Assembly (NCBI GenBank): GCA_021163625.1
Contig: JAGGTS010000050.1
Span: forward strand, 1-11,116
Direction of reading: 5' to 3'
Length of the DNA: 11,116 nt
DNA from: a bacterium
GTDB lineage: Bacteria; Patescibacteriota; Minisyncoccia; Minisyncoccales; CG1-02-41-26
Of this stretch, positions 7,532 to 11,116 are shown in pieces. The position numbers were made by a program, and so were the translations under genes. The notes beneath the pieces are model-generated. The model was not told the origin of the DNA, ran no database searches, and was given only the letters and a program-made list of their open reading frames with translations. The first letter of the stretch is position 1; every line of letters starts with the position of its first letter.

Positions 7532-8995
7532 ATGGCTAATATAAACGAAATTAAAAAAGCGCGGATGGAAAAAGTTAGGAAGATGATAATAGCCGGAATA
7601 GACCCTTATCCTGCTAAAGTAGGCAGGACACACGCGGTATCCGGACTTTTGAAAAATTTCTCTAAGCTGCAGAAAGACAAAAAAGAAATTAAATCTGCTG
7701 GTCGGATAAGGACTATTCGCGGTCATGGCAAAGCCACTTTTTTTGACATAGAAGACGGCACGGGAAAAATCCAAGCGCTTTTGCGAGAGGACAAAGTTGG
7801 CAAAAGTAGTTATGATTTTTTTAAAAAAATATTTGATATAGGAGACTTTATTTTAGTTAGCGGCGTTTTGGTAAAGACAAAAACGGGCGAGAAAACAATA
7901 GAAGTTTCTAATTTTAAAATGCTTACGAAGGCGCTTTTGCCCTTGCCGGAAAAATGGCACGGGTTAAAAGACGACGAAGAAAGGTACAGGAAAAGATATT
8001 TAGATTTGATATTCAACAAGGATATAAAAAAGAAATTTGAAATTAGGTCCAAAATAATCCAATCCTTACGCGAATTTTTAAACAAAGAAGGGTTTTTAGA
8101 GGTGGAAACTCCAATTTTGCAGCCCTTATATGGAGGAGCAGAAGCAGAGCCGTTTAAGACGCATTTAAATGCTTTGGATATAGATTTATACTTAAGAATA
8201 GCTCCCGAACTTTATTTAAAAAGGCTTTTGGTTGGAGGCTTTGAGAAAATTTTTGAAATGGGAAAATGTTTTAGAAATGAAGGTATGGACAGGTCGCATA
8301 ATCCTGATTTTACAATGATTGAGATTTATTGGGCTTTTGCTGACTATAAAGATATGGCAAAGCTTACGGAAAAAATGTTTACCTTTATCTTAAAGAAGGT
8401 TTTTAAGAGTTTAAAGATAGAATACAATGGAAAGGAGGTTGATTTTACTACTCCATGGAAAAGGATAGATTTTTTTGACTTATTCCATAAAGAGACAGGC
8501 ATCAATTTAGAGGAGACTTCTAAACAAGGATTGGAAAGAGAGGCAAAAAAGTTTGGCATTAAACTCGAAAAGGGTTATCAAAAACCCCAGATAGCAGATA
8601 AAATTTTTAAGAAAAAATGCCAATCGAAAATTTGGCAACCAACATTTGTTTTGCATTATCCCAGCGGTTCTTTCCCCTTGTCAAAATCCTTGAAAAAAAA
8701 TCCGAAAAAGCTTGAATGCTTCCAACTAATTGTTGCCGGTTGGGAATTGGTTAAGGTGTTTACTGAATTGAATAACCCAATTGAACAAGCAGAAAGGCTT
8801 AAAGAACAGGAAAATTTTTACAAAAATGGGCTTTCTGAGGCCCAAAGAATGGATAATGATTTTGTAGAAGCTCTTGAGTACGGTATGCCTCCAGCAGCAG
8901 GGTTTGGCATGGGGATTGACCGGTTAGTTGCATTACTGACCAATTCCCATAGCTTAAGGGAGGTAATATTATTCCCGACAATGAAACCAAAATAA
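7532..8995 (+). CDS. lysS: Lysyl-tRNA synthetase, class II
   Basis: The enzyme charges tRNA-Lys with lysine in the cytoplasm. The 487-residue product shows an N-terminal helix and an OB-fold anticodon-binding domain (about 55-130, with ATFFDIEDGTGKIQ at 68-81). The class II catalytic core follows: motif 1 near FLNKEGFLEVETPIL (182-196), motif 2 FEMGKCFRNEGMDRSHNPDF (241-260), and motif 3 GFGMGIDRL (457-465). Segments RIAPELYLKRLLVGG (222-236) and FTELNNP (410-416) are diagnostic of LysRS. At the position usually read as 'GREI' ahead of the ELN motif the protein has GWEL (403-406), a substitution that I believe recurs in CPR enzymes; its effect is unknown. Length is close to the usual 490-510. 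The gene has its own promoter at 7448-7476. The following four-helix-bundle element begins immediately after its stop. Confidence 0.97.
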   Translation: MANINEIKKARMEKVRKMIIAGIDPYPAKVGRTHAVSGLLKNFSKLQKDKKEIKSAGRIRTIRGHGKATFFDIEDGTGKIQALLREDKVGKSSYDFFKKIFDIGDFILVSGVLVKTKTGEKTIEVSNFKMLTKALLPLPEKWHGLKDDEERYRKRYLDLIFNKDIKKKFEIRSKIIQSLREFLNKEGFLEVETPILQPLYGGAEAEPFKTHLNALDIDLYLRIAPELYLKRLLVGGFEKIFEMGKCFRNEGMDRSHNPDFTMIEIYWAFADYKDMAKLTEKMFTFILKKVFKSLKIEYNGKEVDFTTPWKRIDFFDLFHKETGINLEETSKQGLEREAKKFGIKLEKGYQKPQIADKIFKKKCQSKIWQPTFVLHYPSGSFPLSKSLKKNPKKLECFQLIVAGWELVKVFTELNNPIEQAERLKEQENFYKNGLSEAQRMDNDFVEALEYGMPPAAGFGMGIDRLVALLTNSHSLREVILFPTMKPK

Positions 8996-9440
8996 GTGAA
9001 AAGCGAAAAATGAAAAATGAAAAATCACAATTCAAAATTTAAAATTGATATTAAAAAACGAAGCTATATTTACGCCCTAAAGATTATGAAACTTATTGAA
9101 TTTTTACCCAAAAACCAAACTTGTAAAATTATTAGCAATCAATTATTAAGAAGTGCAACAAGTATAGGGGCGAATTTAATTGAAGCTCAAGCTTCTGGCA
9201 GTAAAAAGGATTTTGCGAATTTTTTGAATTATTCTTTAAAGTCCGCCAACGAAAGTAAATTCTGGTTAGGATTATTAAGGGATTCTGGTCAGGCAAACCA
9301 AGATAAAATAGAGTATTTACTAAAAGAAACTAATGAGATTAGTAATATTCTTGCTTCAAGTATTTTAACTATTAGAGGAAGGAGAAAATTTTGAATTTTA
9401 AACTGTAATTTTTCACTTTTCATTTTTCATTTTTAATTTA
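8996..9440 (+). mobile_element. Putative IVS-type unit: four-helix-bundle gene flanked by inverted repeats
   Basis: The interval between lysS and serS is a self-contained unit. An 18-nt A-rich repeat (9006-9023) is the perfect reverse complement of 9417-9434, and a second inner pair (9029-9040 with 9386-9397) is a perfect 12-bp inverted repeat. Together they frame the gene at 9017-9394, whose start codon lies within the left repeat and whose stop lies within the right repeat. The RNA could fold so that the two ends of the gene are brought together. The protein belongs to the family found inside 23S rRNA intervening sequences. Mobility is inferred; no target-site duplication was established. 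Confidence 0.5.
9017..9394 (+). CDS. Four-helix-bundle protein of the 23S rRNA intervening-sequence (S23/IVP) family
   Basis: The 125-residue product is predicted to be all-helical and soluble. The core matches the S23/IVP four-helix-bundle family: a first helix SYIYALKIMKLIEFLP (16-31), then QLLRSATSIGANLIEAQAS (42-60) with the family-typical RSATSIGANLIEA pattern, DFANFLNYSLKSANESKFWL (65-84), and a last helix near KIEYLLKETNEISNILASSI (97-116). In Leptospira and related bacteria members are encoded within 23S rRNA intervening sequences; the fold is also shared with Avd of diversity-generating retroelements. No reverse transcriptase or variable repeat is present here. Biochemical function is not established; a role in nucleic-acid binding is inference. 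ATG 9017 is chosen because nothing shorter keeps the first helix; no clear ribosome-binding site precedes it. The N-terminal dozen residues and the C-terminus are encoded by the flanking inverted repeats, so they are probably not conserved. Confidence 0.88.
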   Translation: MKNHNSKFKIDIKKRSYIYALKIMKLIEFLPKNQTCKIISNQLLRSATSIGANLIEAQASGSKKDFANFLNYSLKSANESKFWLGLLRDSGQANQDKIEYLLKETNEISNILASSILTIRGRRKF

Positions 9441-9452
9441 AGAGAAGCGCTT

Positions 9453-10721
9453 ATGCTTGATATTAATTTTATTCGCCAAAATCCAGATAAGATGAAAGAA
9501 ACTTGCCGGGTAAAAAACATAGATCTTAATATAGATGAAATTTTAAAGTTGGATAAAGAAAGGAGGGAACTCATTAAAAAAACAGACAGTTTGCGGGCGG
9601 AACAGAATAAGATTAAAAAAGGGGAGATAGAAAAAGGCAGAAAGATAAAAACTGAATTAAAGCCCCTTCTTGAGAGGCTGTCTTTGGTGGAAAAAGAATA
9701 TAATAGCTTAATGCTTTTAGTGCCGAATATAGTTTCTGACGATACTCCAGTTGGGCCTGACGAGACTTATAATAAAGAGATTTACCGATGGGGCGAGCCT
9801 AAAAATTTTGATTTTAAGATTAAAGACCATATTCAGCTTGGGAAAGACCTTGATTTAATTGACTTAAAACAAGGAGTAAAAACATCCGGATTCCGTGGTT
9901 ATTATTTAAAAAATGAAGCAGCTCTTTTGGAGCTTGCTTTAATATGGCACGTTGTTTTAAGAATGACTGCCAAAGGATTTAGCCCTGTTATCCCGCCGAC
10001 TATTATCAGGGAATTTGCCTTAATCGGTTCTGGTCATTTTCCTTTTGACAGGAATGAGGTTTATCAAATAGCAAATCCGGGTCGGTTGGCAGATGGAAAT
10101 AAAATTAAAGAGCCATTGTTTCTTGGAGGAACATCAGAGCCGTCGCTTTTGGCTTATTTTGCCGGAAAGACTCTTACCGAAAAAGAATTGCCTATTAAAA
10201 TTTTTGGTTTTTCCCAGTGTTACCGGTCAGAAGCAGGCAGTTACGGAAAAGACACTAAGGGCCTTTACAGGCTTCATGAATTTATGAAAGTAGAAGAAGT
10301 TATTTTGTGTAAAAATGACGTAAATGAATCAAACAAATGGCTTGAAGAAATGAGAGAAATATCGCAGGAAATTTTAGAAGAATTAGAACTGCCCTATAGA
10401 GTAATTCAAATATCAACAGGGGATATGGGAGCAGGGAAGTATAAAATGTATGACATTGAGACTTGGATGCCTTCGCGGAACAATTATGGAGAGACTCATT
10501 CTGATTCTAATATGACCGATTGGCAAGCCAGAAGGTTAAACATAAAATACATAGATGAAAAAGGAGAAAAACGCTTTGTCCACACTCTAAATAATACTGT
10601 TATTGCCTTGCCGAGGATTTTAATAGCAATTTTGGAAAATTACCAAAGAAAAGACGGCAGGATTGATGTTCCTAAAGTTTTACAAAAGTATTTAGGATTT
10701 AAAATAATCCCCAGAAAATAG
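9453..10721 (+). CDS. serS: Seryl-tRNA synthetase, class II
   Basis: The enzyme charges tRNA-Ser (and tRNA-Sec where present) with serine. The 422-residue product begins with the standard MLDINFIRQNPDKMKE and a long-arm coiled coil that grips the tRNA variable arm (about 27-90). The linker VPNIVSDDTPVG (90-101) is diagnostic. The catalytic core has GTSEPSLLAYFAG (226-238), motif 2 around FSQCYRSEAGSYGKDT (253-268) with HEFMKVE (275-281), and motif 3 around VHTLNNTVIALPRILIAILE (376-395) with Arg388. The stretch where many SerRS have 'EISSCSNC.DFQARR' reads ETHSDSNMTDWQARR (347-361), and 'NGSGLA' is replaced by NNTVIA. This variant is, to my knowledge, typical of CPR-like SerRS rather than damage. 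Length is normal. It follows the four-helix-bundle unit by 58 nt; I see no convincing promoter of its own, so read-through from lysS is possible. Confidence 0.97.
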   Translation: MLDINFIRQNPDKMKETCRVKNIDLNIDEILKLDKERRELIKKTDSLRAEQNKIKKGEIEKGRKIKTELKPLLERLSLVEKEYNSLMLLVPNIVSDDTPVGPDETYNKEIYRWGEPKNFDFKIKDHIQLGKDLDLIDLKQGVKTSGFRGYYLKNEAALLELALIWHVVLRMTAKGFSPVIPPTIIREFALIGSGHFPFDRNEVYQIANPGRLADGNKIKEPLFLGGTSEPSLLAYFAGKTLTEKELPIKIFGFSQCYRSEAGSYGKDTKGLYRLHEFMKVEEVILCKNDVNESNKWLEEMREISQEILEELELPYRVIQISTGDMGAGKYKMYDIETWMPSRNNYGETHSDSNMTDWQARRLNIKYIDEKGEKRFVHTLNNTVIALPRILIAILENYQRKDGRIDVPKVLQKYLGFKIIPRK

Positions 10722-10766
10722 CATTTATTCTACTGCTGTCTTGTTGTAAGAATATAAGAACATTTT

Positions 10767-11116
10767 ATGAGGACATTCTTTTTAAATGGAAAATTTGTTA
10801 AAGAAAGCCAAGCGAAGGTAAATATAGAAAATTTGGGTATTCTAAGAGGATACGGCGTCTTTGATTATATAACTACTTATAATAAAATTCCATTTCATCT
10901 TGATGATCATCTTTCGCGTTTTTTCAAGTCTGCTAAAACTGTAGGACTGGAAGTTCCATATAATAAGAGCCATGTTAAAAAAATCATTATTTCTTTAATC
11001 AAAAAGAACAGCCATTTAGAAAAGTTGAGTTTTCGGCTTATTCTTTTTGGCGGCAAGACTTTTGACGGGAAAACTTCAAATAAAGAAAATTTTGCTATTA
11101 TTGTCTCCAAACCGCA
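10767..11116 (+). CDS. Class IV PLP-dependent aminotransferase (branched-chain / D-amino acid type), 3' truncated
   Basis: An ORF starts at ATG 10767 and stays open to the window edge (116 full codons). The start MRTFFLNGKFVKESQAKVNI, then LGILRGYGVFDYI (about residues 23-35) and HLDDHLSRFFKSA (about 44-56), is the signature N-terminus of fold-type IV aminotransferases (IlvE, D-amino acid aminotransferase, ADC lyase). The arginine of HLSRF binds the PLP phosphate in this family. The PLP lysine lies beyond the window, so substrate class cannot be decided; the protein could make branched-chain amino acids, D-amino acids for peptidoglycan, or 4-aminobenzoate. A possible -10 element TATAAG (10753-10758) ends only 8 nt before the ATG with no ribosome-binding site between, hinting at a leaderless transcript, but no good -35 is present. 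It follows serS by 45 nt. Confidence 0.85.
   Translation, partial: MRTFFLNGKFVKESQAKVNIENLGILRGYGVFDYITTYNKIPFHLDDHLSRFFKSAKTVGLEVPYNKSHVKKIIISLIKKNSHLEKLSFRLILFGGKTFDGKTSNKENFAIIVSKP

Noticed and set aside
9006..9024. Tandem AAAAATG units as a CRISPR or satellite repeat
   Set aside because: Only two to three very short units with no spacers; they form one arm of an inverted repeat with 9417-9434.
9017..9394. Avd accessory protein of a diversity-generating retroelement
   Set aside because: The fold family is shared, but no reverse transcriptase, template repeat or variable target gene is present in the window.
9391..9452. Separate promoter for serS within the right inverted repeat
   Set aside because: AT-rich words are present, but no -35/-10 pair with proper spacing could be supported.

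Overview
The window looks like an AT-rich, compact chromosome segment from an ultra-small-genome bacterium of the Candidate Phyla Radiation (Patescibacteria), most likely a Parcubacteria-type lineage. This is inferred from several traits: a 23S rRNA gene expanded to about 3.3 kb by insertions, no 16S gene directly upstream of it, CPR-like variants of LysRS and SerRS, a PBP2 with a long cytoplasmic tail, and a free-standing 23S-IVS-type four-helix-bundle gene. No search was run, so the phylum call is an inference.

Layout. 1-204 is the 3' end of a membrane protein resembling the conserved-TM-helix/mechanosensitive-channel group. 205-445 holds no convincing gene but has a strong terminator hairpin (330-357) and an upstream sequence able to compete with it. 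476-3803 is 23S rRNA and about 3866-3977 is 5S rRNA. Each is bracketed by a long complementary stem typical of precursor processing, and a strong terminator follows at 3989-4023. A promoter at 4045-4072, placed so that the mRNA should be nearly leaderless, starts mreC-mreD-PBP2 (4079-7442), part of the elongasome for lateral cell-wall synthesis. A near-consensus promoter (7448-7476) precedes lysS (7532-8995). Between lysS and serS (9453-10721) sits a small four-helix-bundle gene (9017-9394) framed by inverted repeats. The window ends inside a class IV PLP aminotransferase gene (10767 onward).

The most interesting theme is a set of intervening-sequence-like elements. The 23S gene carries two related, ORF-less, AT-rich palindromic insertions (764-939 and 1954-2081). 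They share a 43-nt left block at 39/43 identity, an 18-nt right block at 17/18, and small terminal hairpins with TTC and GGA loops. The stems of these hairpins differ by paired changes. The second insertion lies at helix 45, a classical site of 23S intervening sequences. In the same window, the gene between lysS and serS encodes the protein family historically found inside such intervening sequences, here flanked by its own 18-bp and 12-bp inverted repeats. This suggests, but does not prove, one element family with protein-coding and palindrome-only forms, and a 23S rRNA that may be fragmented in the cell.

The genes form a housekeeping set: ribosomal RNA, two aminoacyl-tRNA synthetases, and a cell-shape/peptidoglycan operon. 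The four-helix-bundle unit and the rRNA insertions are the accessory components.
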